Notes: generated by a model from the letters alone, not told the origin. A stretch of DNA of 46,761 bases from JBFXIE01 sp050176255 (GCF_050176255.1 NZ_JBFXIE010000024.1), one strand, 5' to 3'; counted from the stretch's first letter, positions 1 to 8,947 are shown. Numbers and translations: made by a program.

Positions 1-127
1 CAACTACATCGAAATGTTCTATAACCCCCGACGTCGTCATTCAAGTACTGACGGCCTGCCGCCTGCCGAGTTTGAGCGGCGTCACTTCCTGAGGCTCCAA
101 GGCGTCTAGGAAATCCTGGGCGATTCA
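1..127 (+). mobile_element. IS3-family insertion sequence, right end (partial)
   Basis: This is the 3' tail of an IS3-family element cut by the window edge. It contains the last codons of the OrfB transposase (stop at 107-109). The terminal inverted repeat probably runs to the CA at 126-127, where TCTAGGAAATCCTGGGCGAT leads into TCA, a form typical of IS3-family right ends. The exact boundary is inferred, because the other end and the target duplication lie outside the window. It is a different element from the IS3-type sequences at 14732-14815 and 46636-46761. Confidence 0.75.
2..109 (+). CDS. IS3-family transposase OrfB, C-terminal fragment
   Basis: Thirty-five residues remain before the stop. 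The motif NYIEMFYNPRRRHSS, followed by a PAEFE-type tail, is the C-terminal part of the DDE integrase domain (rve) of IS3-family OrfB transposases, just after the catalytic glutamate. The protein catalyses strand transfer for its own element. Only the tail is visible, so whether the gene is intact cannot be judged. Confidence 0.85.
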   Translation, partial: NYIEMFYNPRRRHSSTDGLPPAEFERRHFLRLQGV

Positions 128-267
128 CCTGCAGGGTCGGGCACGGTGCATGGTTCGGCAAAAAAATCGATACAAACCAGCAGCAAATCGAGTGTGTTTT
201 AGGCCCCTGACCATAGTCCCTTGCCAGCCGCGCCATGCGCCAGACATGGATTGCACCAAGCGGTCGG

Positions 268-273
268 TATAAT
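268..273 (+). promoter_or_regulatory. TATAAT -10 box, possible leaderless promoter
   Basis: A perfect TATAAT lies only 6 bases before the ATG at 280, so the start site would fall on or next to the start codon. No good -35 is visible at 16-18 bp spacing. The assignment rests on the -10 match and on a plausible ORF following it. Confidence 0.4.
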
Positions 274-279
274 TTTTTC

Positions 280-666
280 ATGATGCCAAGATGGTTGATA
301 GCCCTGCTAACTCTTCACTTTCTGTTGAGCGTAGGTTTCTCTGCATCTGGCAAAACACATTGGACAAACCCTCTGCCTGGGCCTGCCATGTCCGCCTCGC
401 AATGCAAGGTTGCCCCAACGCGGCTGGCTACGTTGACCAAAAGCGTCGGTGACCTCGCCAATGACTCTGCAGTGGCAAGTGTCGTTGAGCACAGCCTGGC
501 AGACGCAGGCCAAGAACTTCCTGACGACCAGGATATTCGTTTTCTTCGCCCCGCATGCGATGTTGCACTGGCGCCTTACCCCAATGCCATGGGGTCAGCT
601 TTGCCTTCGCCGTTGCTGAAAAGACTGCACAGACCTCCAAAGCGCCACCACGCCCAGCGCGGCTGA
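280..666 (+). CDS. small secreted protein of unknown function
   Basis: A 128-residue protein if started at the first of two tandem ATGs (280, 283). An in-frame start at 235 would place the -10 box inside the gene, so it is not preferred. Residues 1-23 (MMPRWLIALLTLHFLLSVG then FSAS) look like a signal peptide or membrane anchor. The rest is low in recognisable motifs and ends in a basic tail rich in Pro, Arg and His. Its size and layout vaguely recall the small periplasmic CzcI-like proteins that precede heavy-metal efflux operons, but no metal-binding motif is seen, so function is left open. No Shine-Dalgarno sequence is evident. Confidence 0.45.
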   Translation: MMPRWLIALLTLHFLLSVGFSASGKTHWTNPLPGPAMSASQCKVAPTRLATLTKSVGDLANDSAVASVVEHSLADAGQELPDDQDIRFLRPACDVALAPYPNAMGSALPSPLLKRLHRPPKRHHAQRG

Positions 667-872
667 ATCAAGGCCGGCACCGGCAGGTGTCGTCTTTGGT
701 GCTTGGGTTGTTGTCCTGGGCTCTTGCGGCGATGGCGAGCCTCATGCAGGCTCAGCCCGCAGAAACCCAGCCACTCCAACCGCCTGTCCCGCTGGGTTGC
801 CCCCGGTTTTGCACGCCTTCAGTTCTTTCAGTCTGGGACTGAGTCTCTCAGACATCCAACGGAGTACCTCTC
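667..872 (+). other. intergenic stretch with a possible truncated secreted ORF
   Basis: A frame starting at GTG 688 reads VSSLVLGLLSWALAAMASLM followed by a Gln/Pro-rich segment and stops at 842. This looks like a signal peptide with no mature domain, as if a longer exported protein, perhaps an outer-membrane efflux component, had been truncated. Nothing proves it is expressed. Confidence 0.2.
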
Positions 873-1424
873 ATGCGTTTGACCACCCGAGGCAAGCTCG
901 CAGTCACAGCCATCACTGATCTGGCGCTGAACTCGCACGGCCGACCCGTCGCCTTGCCCACAATCAGCGCCCGCCAGGGCATATCCTTGTCCTATCTGGA
1001 GGACATCTTCAGCGCCTTGCGCCGCGCCGGTCTGATTCGCAGTGTGCGCGGGCCCAGCGGTGGCTACACGCTGGCGCGCACACCCAAAGACCTATCTGTC
1101 GCAGAGATCGTGGTTGCATCTGAGAAATTCATGCCGCGCGCCGATGGAGTCGCAGCGAAAGCCTCACCGGAGGAGCATGGAGAAATGACTGCCGACCTCT
1201 GGGTCAGCTTTCACTCTCATGTCCTGGAGTACCTACAGTCCATCACCGTTGCCGACTTGCTTGCACAACAAAAAGCCGACAACAGCCACTCCAGCGTTCA
1301 CGCCCTGGCGGTTCAGCCCCGAAAGAAAGGGGTGGTCGCCACTCGGTTGGCGCATAAAAACGTGCCCAACTCCGTCTTTGCACTGGGCCTGGTGAGCCAG
1401 AACACCAAGCTGCGGCCCAGCTGA
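873..1424 (+). CDS. Rrf2/IscR-like transcriptional regulator lacking all Fe-S ligands
   Basis: A 183-residue protein. Residues 1-82 match the winged-helix DNA-binding domain of IscR (MRLTTRGKLAVTAITDLALN, then QGISLSYLEDIFSALRRAGL and VRGPSGGY). In IscR three cysteines (92, 98, 104) and His107 bind a 2Fe-2S cluster. Here that loop reads EKFMPRADGVAAKASPEEHG, and the entire protein contains no cysteine. The C-terminus carries an unusual basic extension of about 40 residues after the dimerisation helix. It should bind DNA without sensing Fe-S status, or sense something else. No isc genes are adjacent. CGGAG at 859-863 serves as ribosome binding site. An inverted repeat at 1452-1481 (GCAGGCCC/GGGCCTGC) follows the gene but has no T-run. 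Confidence 0.8.
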   Translation: MRLTTRGKLAVTAITDLALNSHGRPVALPTISARQGISLSYLEDIFSALRRAGLIRSVRGPSGGYTLARTPKDLSVAEIVVASEKFMPRADGVAAKASPEEHGEMTADLWVSFHSHVLEYLQSITVADLLAQQKADNSHSSVHALAVQPRKKGVVATRLAHKNVPNSVFALGLVSQNTKLRPS

Positions 1425-1632
1425 AACCGCTCACCGTGTTGAGGTTGCACAGCAGGCCCGCCGTCGCTGCGGAGGGCCTGCGCTGCACAAGCACAATCAG
1501 ATACGACGGGTAGCAGCTCGGCCAGCTTGCCCGTCACCACGCCAAGACGGGTGAAGCCCCGACAAGCTGCATCACGTTGGCACTGTTAATCACCCGCGCT
1601 GCCCCGTCAGGCGCTGGCGGGGAAGTCCGGAT

Positions 1633-2760
1633 TCAATTCAGCGGCGTTTTCTTGCCATCTCTGTACACATACAGCGTGATGGCCGGATTCTTCATTTCAC
1701 CGTTGGGCTCGAACGCGATGTTGGCGGTGACGCCCTTGTAGTTGGACTTGAGCAGTTCCGGGATGTACACCTTGGGATCCCATGAACCCGCGCGCTTCAT
1801 GGCATCGACCAGCACCATGGTCGCATCGTAAGTGTAGGGGCTGTAGATTTGATATTGGCCTGGGTACTTGGCGTCGTACCTGGCCTTCCAGGCCGTGCCG
1901 CCGGGCATCTTGGCCATGGATGCACCGCCTTCGGCACACACCATGTTGGCAAGGGTTTTGGCTCCGCCCGCCAGCTTGGCGATTTCGGTGGTGCATAAGC
2001 CGTCGCCACCAAAATACTTCATGTGCGACATACCCAACTGCTCCATCTGCCGCAGCATGGGACCGGCCTGGGGATCCATGCCGCCGAAGAAGATGGCATC
2101 AGGGTTCTTGGACTTGATGGCGGTCAGGATGGCCATGAAGTCCGTGGCCTTGTCCGTGGTGAACTGTTCGTCCACCACCTTGATGCCTTTTTCGGCGGCA
2201 ACGCGCTTGAACACATTGGCCAGACCCTGGCCATAAGCCGTGCGGTCATCCACGACGGCCACGGTCTTGAGTTTCAGCGTGTCTGCAGCGTACGAGCCCA
2301 GCCCGGCTCCCAGAGCGTTGTCGTTGGCGATGATGCGAAAAGTCGTTTTGTAGCCAGGGCGGGTCAGATTGGGGTTGGTGGCGGCACCGGTGACATGGGG
2401 GATGCCGCAATCGTTGTAGATTTTCGACGCAGGAATGGTGGTGCCTGAGTTCAGGTGTCCGATGACCCCGGCCACCTTGGCATCGCACAGCTTCTGGGCC
2501 GCCGCCGTTCCCTGCTTGGGGTCCGCCGCATCGTCCTCGGCCACCAGCTCCAGCCTGACCTTCTTGTCGCCGATCACGACCCCCTGCGCATTGAGCTCAT
2601 CAATGGCCATGCGGGCACCGTTCTCGTGGTCTTTGCCAAAGTGAGCTTGGGCGCCGGACAGTGGCGCCACATGACCAATCTTCACTACCTCCTGCGCCGC
2701 AGCCACGCCTGCAATCGTCGTGATCGCAGCGGCCACCGTCAGTTTCAGCTTCAGTTGCAT
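1633..2760 (-). CDS. livK: branched-chain amino acid ABC transporter substrate-binding protein
   Basis: A 375-residue periplasmic binding protein of the LivJ/LivK type (Peripla_BP_6). Residues 1-22 form a signal peptide ending in VAAA. The mature N-terminus VVKIGHVAPLSG and the following GARMAIDELNAQG are typical of Leu/Ile/Val-binding proteins that deliver ligand to LivHMGF. No permease or ATPase gene is next to it, so it is an orphan that probably docks with a transporter encoded elsewhere. The start is supported by a GGAG ribosome site about 7 bases upstream. Actual substrate may be an amino acid or an amide or urea analogue and cannot be told from the sequence. Confidence 0.88.
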   Translation of the reverse strand: MQLKLKLTVAAAITTIAGVAAAQEVVKIGHVAPLSGAQAHFGKDHENGARMAIDELNAQGVVIGDKKVRLELVAEDDAADPKQGTAAAQKLCDAKVAGVIGHLNSGTTIPASKIYNDCGIPHVTGAATNPNLTRPGYKTTFRIIANDNALGAGLGSYAADTLKLKTVAVVDDRTAYGQGLANVFKRVAAEKGIKVVDEQFTTDKATDFMAILTAIKSKNPDAIFFGGMDPQAGPMLRQMEQLGMSHMKYFGGDGLCTTEIAKLAGGAKTLANMVCAEGGASMAKMPGGTAWKARYDAKYPGQYQIYSPYTYDATMVLVDAMKRAGSWDPKVYIPELLKSNYKGVTANIAFEPNGEMKNPAITLYVYRDGKKTPLN

Positions 2761-2900
2761 AGATTTCTCCAGTTAAGAATGCTCCAGGAACAGCGTCACA
2801 TGCCAACACGCGGGAACATATAGCAATTCATGCGGCACAACACTAGGGAACACGCGAGAGTCAACCCGGGCTTCACGCAGGTGATGCCCTGCTGCGGCGC

Positions 2901-3347
2901 TCAAGGTTGCCGTCTGCGGCTTGCCAGTTCATCCGCCAATGTCGCGGTCACCGCGTGGCGCACTGCCGACTCCGTCTCCTGGCGCAGACGAGGAAGCATG
3001 GCCCGGGTTTGCTCCTGCACCACCAGCGCAATGGCGTCGCACAGGCGCTGCTCAAGCACATGCCCCAATCGCTGCATCACCCGCTGCACCAATGCTTCGT
3101 CCAAGTCGCACGGCGGGCTGCCTGCCAGCGCGAGATCAGGGGCATATGGGGGCGAAGCTGTCGGACCCAGAGGCGTTGCGAAGGGCGCGGCCTGCGCTGC
3201 CGGTTCGATCACCGCCTGCAGGTGGGGCGGCCCTGGCTGCGCCAATTCGGTGGCCAAAGGCTGTGCAGGCAATTGCACCACCTCGGTGAGCGTGGGCACA
3301 AACCTGGGCAGGGTCTTGGCGGGTGTCCTGGGCGGCGTAGTCATCAT
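2901..3347 (-). CDS. DUF2486-like conserved hypothetical protein
   Basis: A 148-residue acidic, Pro/Ala-rich protein with no signal peptide. The first half is low-complexity. The second half (about residues 80-145) is predicted helical and contains LVQRVMQRLGHVLEQRL and a C-terminal EL..RRR. It overlaps the holC stop by 4 bases (ATGA), which indicates translational coupling. In Burkholderiales a poorly characterised protein of this kind (DUF2486) follows holC, and the position and composition match. A role with the polymerase III chi subunit is only an inference from location. Confidence 0.65.
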   Translation of the reverse strand: MMTTPPRTPAKTLPRFVPTLTEVVQLPAQPLATELAQPGPPHLQAVIEPAAQAAPFATPLGPTASPPYAPDLALAGSPPCDLDEALVQRVMQRLGHVLEQRLCDAIALVVQEQTRAMLPRLRQETESAVRHAVTATLADELASRRRQP

Positions 3348-3781
3348 GCACCCTCGCGCAGCACCAGATCGTGGCGGCTGATGTCATAGCCCGCCGTGAC
3401 ATAGTGCCGCCAGCGTTCACGGGCCTGCACCCTGTCCGCTACGTCGGACTGACTCACCACTTCTACCACCCTGGCAAACTGCGCGAAACCTTCCGGCACG
3501 CCATGCCCCAGGTTGACCAAGACATCACGGTGAGGGCTGATGCGCGGGTCTGGCGCCAGCACCACGTGCGATGCTTGCAGCAGTTCCTCGTCGGAATCAT
3601 GCAGGCAATGGGCTACGAAGTCCTGCGGCCCCAGCGCCCACAGCATGCGATCGAGCCGCCGCAGATCGGGCTCGGCGCCCGTGATCACCACGCGTGCGTC
3701 GTGGCGGGTTGCCTTGCGGGCAAAACGGCAGACGTAAGCCAGCTTGTCCGGCGCATTGAAATGAAACGCTACCTCGGTCAT
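3344..3781 (-). CDS. holC: DNA polymerase III subunit chi
   Basis: A 145-residue protein with the HolC fold. The N-terminus MTEVAFHFNAPDKLAYVCRF, the RRLDRMLWALGPQDFVAHC segment and the PHRDVLVNLG strand are characteristic. Chi binds the psi subunit of the clamp loader and the C-terminus of single-stranded DNA-binding protein during replication. The gene sits 26 bp downstream of pepA on the same strand, the usual pepA-holC arrangement, and overlaps the next gene by 4 bp. Confidence 0.92.
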   Translation of the reverse strand: MTEVAFHFNAPDKLAYVCRFARKATRHDARVVITGAEPDLRRLDRMLWALGPQDFVAHCLHDSDEELLQASHVVLAPDPRISPHRDVLVNLGHGVPEGFAQFARVVEVVSQSDVADRVQARERWRHYVTAGYDISRHDLVLREGA

Positions 3782-3807
3782 GTTCGTGCCGCCTCGCTGG
3801 CCAGAAA

Positions 3808-5298
3808 CTATTCGCCCCGCACCCGACTGGACGCCCGGCGCTTGGTGGCAGGCTCAGATGCCAGGCCCAGCAGGTAATGCACCAACAGCGCCACGGGCCG
3901 ACCCGTGGCGCCCTTGGCGGTACCGCCCTTCCAGGCAGTGCCCGCGATATCCAGATGCGCCCACGCAAGATCGCCCACAAAACGCTGGAGAAACTTGGCG
4001 GCCGTAATGGCGCCGCCAGCGCGCCCGGCCACGTTGGCCATGTCGGCAAAGTGGCTCTTGAGCCCCTCGCCGTACTCGTCATCCAGCGGCATGCGCCAGC
4101 AGGGATCCAGCGCCGCATCACCCGCAGCCAATAGCCGCTGCGCGAGTGCGTCATCCGACGAAAACAAGCCGCTGCGCAAGGCGCCCAGCGCCACTACGCA
4201 GGCGCCTGTCAGGGTGGCAATATCGACGACGGCTGCCGGCTTGAGGCGAGCAGCATAAGTCAGGGCGTCGCACAGCACCAGACGGCCCTCTGCGTCGGTG
4301 TTCAGGATTTCGATGGTCTGGCCGCTCATGCTGGTCACCACGTCGCCCGGCTTGATGGCCTTGCCATCGGGCATGTTCTCGCACGCAGGGATGAGCCCGA
4401 CCACGTTGATGGCCGGCCGAAGCTCGGCCAGCGCCCTGAAAACACCCAGCACACTGGCAGCGCCGCCCATGTCGAACTTCATCTCGTCCATCTCGGCGGC
4501 GGGCTTCAAAGAGATGCCGCCCGTATCGAAGGTGATGCCTTTGCCCACCAGCACCACGGGGGCCTGCGATCCAGCCGCGCCGTCGTAGCGCAACTCGATG
4601 AAGCGCAGCGGCTGCTCCGAGCCCTGCGCCACGGCCATGAAAGCGCCCATGCCCAGCTTGGCCACCTGCGCCGGTCCCAACACCTTGCACTGGATACCCG
4701 GATGGTCGGTCAGCGCCTTGGCTGCTTCTGCCACCCGCGTGGGTGTGGCGTGATTGGCGGGCCGGTTGGCCCACTCGCGCGCGTACTCAATGCCGGCCAC
4801 CAGCGCCACGCCCGTTGCAAACGCCGACCGCACCGCGCTGGCGCTGGGCACGCCCACCACCACGCGCGACAATGCGCGCGCTTGCGCCTTAGCCTTAGTC
4901 TTGGTGCTGGTATAGACGTAGCTGGCGTCGGCTACCGCGCGCACCACGGCCTCCACGGCTGCGGGTTCGGGAGCCGCGGCAAACACAACGGCGACCTGCT
5001 CGATCGCGGGCGTCTTCAGCGTGGGGGTCAGCGCCTGCACTGCCTGGCGCACGGCATGCGCGCGTGCGCTGCCGCAGCCCAGCAGCACAACCCTGCGCGC
5101 CCCCAGCCCCGGCGGAGCATAGATTTGCAGCATCTTGCCCGGCTTGGTCTCCAGATCGCCCTCTTGCAGCGCCCTGGCCGCCAGCACCGACAAGGCATCA
5201 GAATGCGGCGTGAACCCCTCTGGCACCAGCATCACCAGCAAATCACAAGGGTGCGAAGCAGCAGCGGACAGCGAGAGCGTCTTCAGTTCGAAGTTCAT
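3808..5298 (-). CDS. pepA: leucyl (cytosol) aminopeptidase
   Basis: A 496-residue M17 metallopeptidase that removes N-terminal residues, preferring leucine. The C-terminal catalytic domain shows both signature blocks: GKGITFDTGGISLKPA followed by EMKFDMGGAASV, and NTDAEGRLVL. Together these provide the Lys, Asp and Glu ligands for two metal ions. I chose MNFELKTLS at 5298 over an in-frame ATG 39 bases upstream, because an AAGGAAAA site lies about 11 bases before it and the family normally starts with such a short strand. It is divergent from lptF with only 23 bp between start codons, so each promoter must reach into the other gene. This pepA/lptFG pairing is common in proteobacteria. Confidence 0.95.
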   Translation of the reverse strand: MNFELKTLSLSAAASHPCDLLVMLVPEGFTPHSDALSVLAARALQEGDLETKPGKMLQIYAPPGLGARRVVLLGCGSARAHAVRQAVQALTPTLKTPAIEQVAVVFAAAPEPAAVEAVVRAVADASYVYTSTKTKAKAQARALSRVVVGVPSASAVRSAFATGVALVAGIEYAREWANRPANHATPTRVAEAAKALTDHPGIQCKVLGPAQVAKLGMGAFMAVAQGSEQPLRFIELRYDGAAGSQAPVVLVGKGITFDTGGISLKPAAEMDEMKFDMGGAASVLGVFRALAELRPAINVVGLIPACENMPDGKAIKPGDVVTSMSGQTIEILNTDAEGRLVLCDALTYAARLKPAAVVDIATLTGACVVALGALRSGLFSSDDALAQRLLAAGDAALDPCWRMPLDDEYGEGLKSHFADMANVAGRAGGAITAAKFLQRFVGDLAWAHLDIAGTAWKGGTAKGATGRPVALLVHYLLGLASEPATKRRASSRVRGE

Positions 5299-5321
5299 AA
5301 TCGGCGTTTTCCTTCGAACCA

Positions 5322-6416
5322 ATGTTATTCGATTCATCCATTCGCAAGGAGTTGGCCCGCAGCTTTGGCGCGACCCTGGTGGTGCTGATCACCGTGGTCA
5401 TGACCATGATGCTGATCCGCACCCTGGGGCAGGCATCGCGCGGCAGCGTGGCTCCGTCTGACGTGATGCTGGTCATGGGCTTCACCGTGCTGGGCCAGTT
5501 GCCCACCATCCTCGGCCTGAGCCTGTTCATCACCGTGGTCGGCACGCTGTCGCGCATGTACCGCGACAGCGAGATGGTCATCTGGTTCTCCGCTGGCCGA
5601 GGTCTGATGAGCCTGCTGCCGCCTCTATTGCGCTTTTCCTGGCCGGTGCTGCTGACCATCGCAGCACTGTCGCTGGTTGTATGGCCCTGGGCCAATCGCC
5701 AGATCGAGGCGCTCAAGACGCAGTACGAGCAGCGCAGCGACGTGGACCGTATTGCCCCGGGGCAGTTTCAGGAGTCATCCGACGGCTCGCGGGTATTCTT
5801 CATCGACAAGGACACGCCGGACGCCAACGCCGCCAACAACGTCTTCATTGCCACCACCGAGGCCAGCCGCGAGACCGTGACATCAGCGCAAAGCGCCCGC
5901 CTGGAGACTCGCAACGGCAACCGCCTGGTGCTGCTGCACAACGGCCAACGGCTGGAGGCGCTGCGGGACAAACCAGGGCTGCGCATGAGCGAATTTTCAG
6001 AATACGGCACCTACATCGGCGGCAACACCCAAGGCGACTCCGACACTGGCGCCATCAAGACGCTTGACACCTGGAACCTGGCCCTCAACCCGCAGCCGCG
6101 ACACCAGGCAGAGCTGGGCTGGCGTCTGGGCATGGTGTTTGCCGCACTCAACTTCGTCGTGCTCGGTCTGGGTGTCGCTCTCGTCAATCCGCGCGCCGGC
6201 CAGAGCACCAGCCTGGTCTTCGCCCTCTTCGCCTTCATCGTTTACTACAACCTCATGACCATTGGCCAGACGTGGATCAGCGCAGGCCGCATGGGCATGA
6301 CGCCCTTCATGCTCATGCTGCATGGCGGCGCGCTGGCGCTGGGCCTGCTGCTGCTGGCCGCGCGGCACAACCACTGGTCGGTGCGAGCACTGTTGCCGCG
6401 CAGGAGGCCTGCATGA
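5322..6416 (+). CDS. lptF: LPS export ABC transporter permease LptF
   Basis: A 364-residue inner-membrane permease of the YjgP/YjgQ family. The start MLFDSSIRKELARSFGATL is typical of betaproteobacterial LptF. Three hydrophobic segments lie at about residues 15-35, 55-75 and 100-120, then a periplasmic beta-jellyroll region, then three C-terminal membrane segments. With LptG and the LptB ATPase it extracts lipopolysaccharide from the inner membrane and passes it to LptC. The stop overlaps the lptG start (ATGA), so the two are translationally coupled. Confidence 0.95.
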   Translation: MLFDSSIRKELARSFGATLVVLITVVMTMMLIRTLGQASRGSVAPSDVMLVMGFTVLGQLPTILGLSLFITVVGTLSRMYRDSEMVIWFSAGRGLMSLLPPLLRFSWPVLLTIAALSLVVWPWANRQIEALKTQYEQRSDVDRIAPGQFQESSDGSRVFFIDKDTPDANAANNVFIATTEASRETVTSAQSARLETRNGNRLVLLHNGQRLEALRDKPGLRMSEFSEYGTYIGGNTQGDSDTGAIKTLDTWNLALNPQPRHQAELGWRLGMVFAALNFVVLGLGVALVNPRAGQSTSLVFALFAFIVYYNLMTIGQTWISAGRMGMTPFMLMLHGGALALGLLLLAARHNHWSVRALLPRRRPA

Positions 6417-7522
6417 AGACCATCCGCAGGCTGATCTACCGCGAAGTCATCACCGCCGTGGCCTTTGTCACGCTGGCCTTCCTGGCGCTGTTTTTCTTTT
6501 TTGACATGGTGGACGAGCTGCGCTGGGTCGGGCGTGCCGGCGCCAGCGGCTACCAGCTGTCGCACGCGCTGCTGTTCATCGCCCTGAGCCTGCCCCAGCA
6601 CCTGTACGAGCTGCTGCCCATCACCGTGCTCATCGGCACCATCTTCGTGATGGCCCGCCTGGCGCAAAGCTCCGAATTCACCATCATGCGCACCAGCGGT
6701 CTGGGGCCCTGGCGTGCGCTCAGCACGCTGCTGATGCTGGGCTGCGCGTTTGTTGCCGTCACCTTCACCATCGGCGACTACATCGCACCTGCCAGCGAGC
6801 GCGCTGCATCGCTGGTCAAGGCACGGCGGCTGGGCCAGATCAGCACTGGTGCCACAGGCGCCTGGCTCAAGGAGCGCCAGGGCGAGCATTCTTTTGCCGT
6901 GAATGTGCGCGCCGTGGACCCCAACGGCCACCTGCGCTCGATTCGCGTCTTCGAGTTCGACGCGCGCGGCCGCGTTGCTTCCACCCTGCAGGCAGAGCTG
7001 GCCACCTTTGACGACAGTGGCCAGGCCTGGAATCTTCAGCAGGTCAGGCGCAGCATTTTTGAGCAGCAAGCCAATGGCGACATGCGCGTCACCCGCCTGC
7101 AAGAGCCCGCCCTGCAGTGGCCCACGCGCATCAGCCCGGACATGGTGTCCGCGTCGCTGCTCAAGCCCGACAAGATGGCAACCATCGACCTGTTTCACTA
7201 CATACGCCATCTGGAGGCCAACGGCCAGGAGCCCCAGCGCTACGCCATCGAGTTCTGGCGCAAGGTGTTCTACCCCTTGAGCTGCCTGGTGATGGTGGTG
7301 CTCGCCCTGCCCTTCGCCTACCTGCATTTCCGCTCTGGCGGCATTGCCGGCTACGTGTTTGGCGGCGTGATGGCGGGCATCAGCTTCTTCTTGCTCAACA
7401 ACGTGTTCGGCCACATCGGCAACCTGCAAAACTGGTCACCCTGGCTTACGGCGGCCGCGCCGGGGCTGATTTACACCCTGCTGTCCCTGGCCGCCTTTGG
7501 CTGGCTGGTGCTCAGGCGCTAG
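6413..7522 (+). CDS. lptG: LPS export ABC transporter permease LptG
   Basis: A 369-residue partner of LptF with the same layout: N-terminal membrane segments (FVTLAFLALFFFFDMV; LPITVLIGTIFVMARLAQS), a central periplasmic domain and C-terminal segments around residues 280-365. The start at 6413 is fixed by the 4-bp ATGA overlap with lptF and by the family N-terminus MKTIRRLIYREV. A longer in-frame reading upstream only covers lptF out of frame. LptF and LptG form the transmembrane core of the LPS extractor. Confidence 0.95.
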   Translation: MKTIRRLIYREVITAVAFVTLAFLALFFFFDMVDELRWVGRAGASGYQLSHALLFIALSLPQHLYELLPITVLIGTIFVMARLAQSSEFTIMRTSGLGPWRALSTLLMLGCAFVAVTFTIGDYIAPASERAASLVKARRLGQISTGATGAWLKERQGEHSFAVNVRAVDPNGHLRSIRVFEFDARGRVASTLQAELATFDDSGQAWNLQQVRRSIFEQQANGDMRVTRLQEPALQWPTRISPDMVSASLLKPDKMATIDLFHYIRHLEANGQEPQRYAIEFWRKVFYPLSCLVMVVLALPFAYLHFRSGGIAGYVFGGVMAGISFFLLNNVFGHIGNLQNWSPWLTAAAPGLIYTLLSLAAFGWLVLRR

Positions 7523-7539
7523 CGCCAGGAAACTCACGA

Positions 7540-7938
7540 ATGACCCCACACAGCGGCATTGTCTTGTTCGCCCACGGCTCCCGCGACCCCCTGTGGCGCC
7601 GCCCAATGGAGGCGGTGCGCGATCACCTGCAGGCCGCGCAGCCAGCACTGGACGTGCGCTGCGCCTACCTGGAATTGTGCGACCCCAGCCTGCCTGCCAC
7701 CGTGGCCGACATGGCTGCGCGGGGCATCACGCACATTGGCATCGTGCCCATGTTCCTGGGCACCGGGCGCCACGCGCGCGAAGACCTGCCCCGGATGGTG
7801 CAAGAACTGGCCCAGGCCCATGCCCACCTGCAGATTGGCCTGCGCCCCCCCATCGGCGAGGACGGGCGCATGATCGCCCTGATGGCGCAAATCGCCGGCG
7901 AGGCCCTGGAATCATCCGAAAATCGGGTGACGGAGTAA
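7540..7938 (+). CDS. cbiX: CbiX-type sirohydrochlorin chelatase (short, single domain)
   Basis: A 132-residue single-domain class II chelatase. Such small CbiX proteins act as homodimers and insert Co2+ or Fe2+ into sirohydrochlorin on the way to cobalamin or siroheme. Two candidate metal-binding histidines stand out: His12 in AHGSRDPLW and His78 in FLGTGRHAREDLP. The start is ATG 7540, just after the lptG stop. It is followed 51 bp later by a CysB-type regulator. That neighbourhood fits siroheme for sulfite reduction better than cobalamin, though this is an inference. Confidence 0.85.
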   Translation: MTPHSGIVLFAHGSRDPLWRRPMEAVRDHLQAAQPALDVRCAYLELCDPSLPATVADMAARGITHIGIVPMFLGTGRHAREDLPRMVQELAQAHAHLQIGLRPPIGEDGRMIALMAQIAGEALESSENRVTE

Positions 7939-7989
7939 ATCTTTAGACAAACGCAGCATAATGATGCGACTTTTTAGCCGCCTTTCATT

Positions 7990-8931
7990 ATGAACCTGCA
8001 CCAATTTCGCTTTGTCCAGGAAGCTGCGCGCCGTAACCTCAACCTGACCGAGGCCGCCAAGGCGCTGCACACCTCGCAACCCGGCGTCTCCAAGGCCATC
8101 ATCGAGCTGGAGGACGAACTGGGCGTGGACATCTTCGCGCGCCACGGCAAACGGCTCAAGCGCATCACAGAGCCCGGCCAGCATGTGCTGCAGAGCATTG
8201 AGATCATCATGCGCGAGGTGGGCAACCTCAAGCGCATCGGCGAGCAGTTCAGCGCCCAGGACAGCGGCACGCTCAGCATCGCCACCACCCACACCCAGGC
8301 GCGCTACGTGCTGCCCGTGCCCGTGGCCAAACTGCGCGAGGCCTACCCCAAGGTCAACATCAGCCTGCACCAGGCCACGCCGCATGAGGTGGCGCGCATG
8401 GTGATCGACGAAGTGGCCGAGATCGGCATGGCCACCGAGTCGCTGGCCGACTACCCCGACCTCGTCACCCTGCCCTGCTACGAATGGCAGCACGTACTGG
8501 TGGTGCCGCCCAGCCACCCGCTGGCGCAAAAAGAGCGCGTGGGGCTGGAGGACATTGCGCACGAGTCGCTCATCACCTACCACCCCTCGTTCACCGGCCG
8601 CGGCAAGATCGACCAGGCCTTTGCCACCCGCAAGCTACAGCCGCGCATCGTGCTGGAGGCCATCGATTCGGACGTCATCAAAACCTACGTGCGCCTGGGG
8701 CTGGGCATTGGCATCGTGGCTGAAATGGCCATGCGCGAAGACCCGCTGGGCGACCTGGTAGTGCGCCCGGTGGGCCACCTGTTTGGCCAGAGCGTGGCGC
8801 GCGTCGCCTTCAAGCGCGGCGCCTACCTGCGCAACTTTGTCTATAAATTTGCCGAGCAGCTCAGCGACCGCCTGAGCCGCGACCTCATCGCCCGCGCCAT
8901 GACCGGGCACGTCAACGACTACGAACTTTGA
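7990..8931 (+). CDS. cysB: CysB-family LysR-type regulator
   Basis: A 313-residue LysR-type regulator. The helix-turn-helix (residues 1-60, MNLHQFRFVQEAARRNLNLT, LHTSQPGVSKAI) and the effector domain with TTHTQARYVLP, ISLHQATPHEV and FTGRGKIDQAF are characteristic of CysB/Cbl. CysB activates sulfate and sulfonate assimilation genes in response to N-acetylserine. CysB and Cbl paralogues cannot be told apart from one sequence. The neighbouring chelatase supports a link to sulfite/siroheme metabolism. Confidence 0.9.
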   Translation: MNLHQFRFVQEAARRNLNLTEAAKALHTSQPGVSKAIIELEDELGVDIFARHGKRLKRITEPGQHVLQSIEIIMREVGNLKRIGEQFSAQDSGTLSIATTHTQARYVLPVPVAKLREAYPKVNISLHQATPHEVARMVIDEVAEIGMATESLADYPDLVTLPCYEWQHVLVVPPSHPLAQKERVGLEDIAHESLITYHPSFTGRGKIDQAFATRKLQPRIVLEAIDSDVIKTYVRLGLGIGIVAEMAMREDPLGDLVVRPVGHLFGQSVARVAFKRGAYLRNFVYKFAEQLSDRLSRDLIARAMTGHVNDYEL

Positions 8932-8947
8932 GAGACTGGGAGGTAAT

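Noticed and set aside
1452..1481. Terminator after the IscR-like gene
   Set aside because: The 8-bp inverted repeat has a 14-base loop and no T-run, so it was not called as a terminator.
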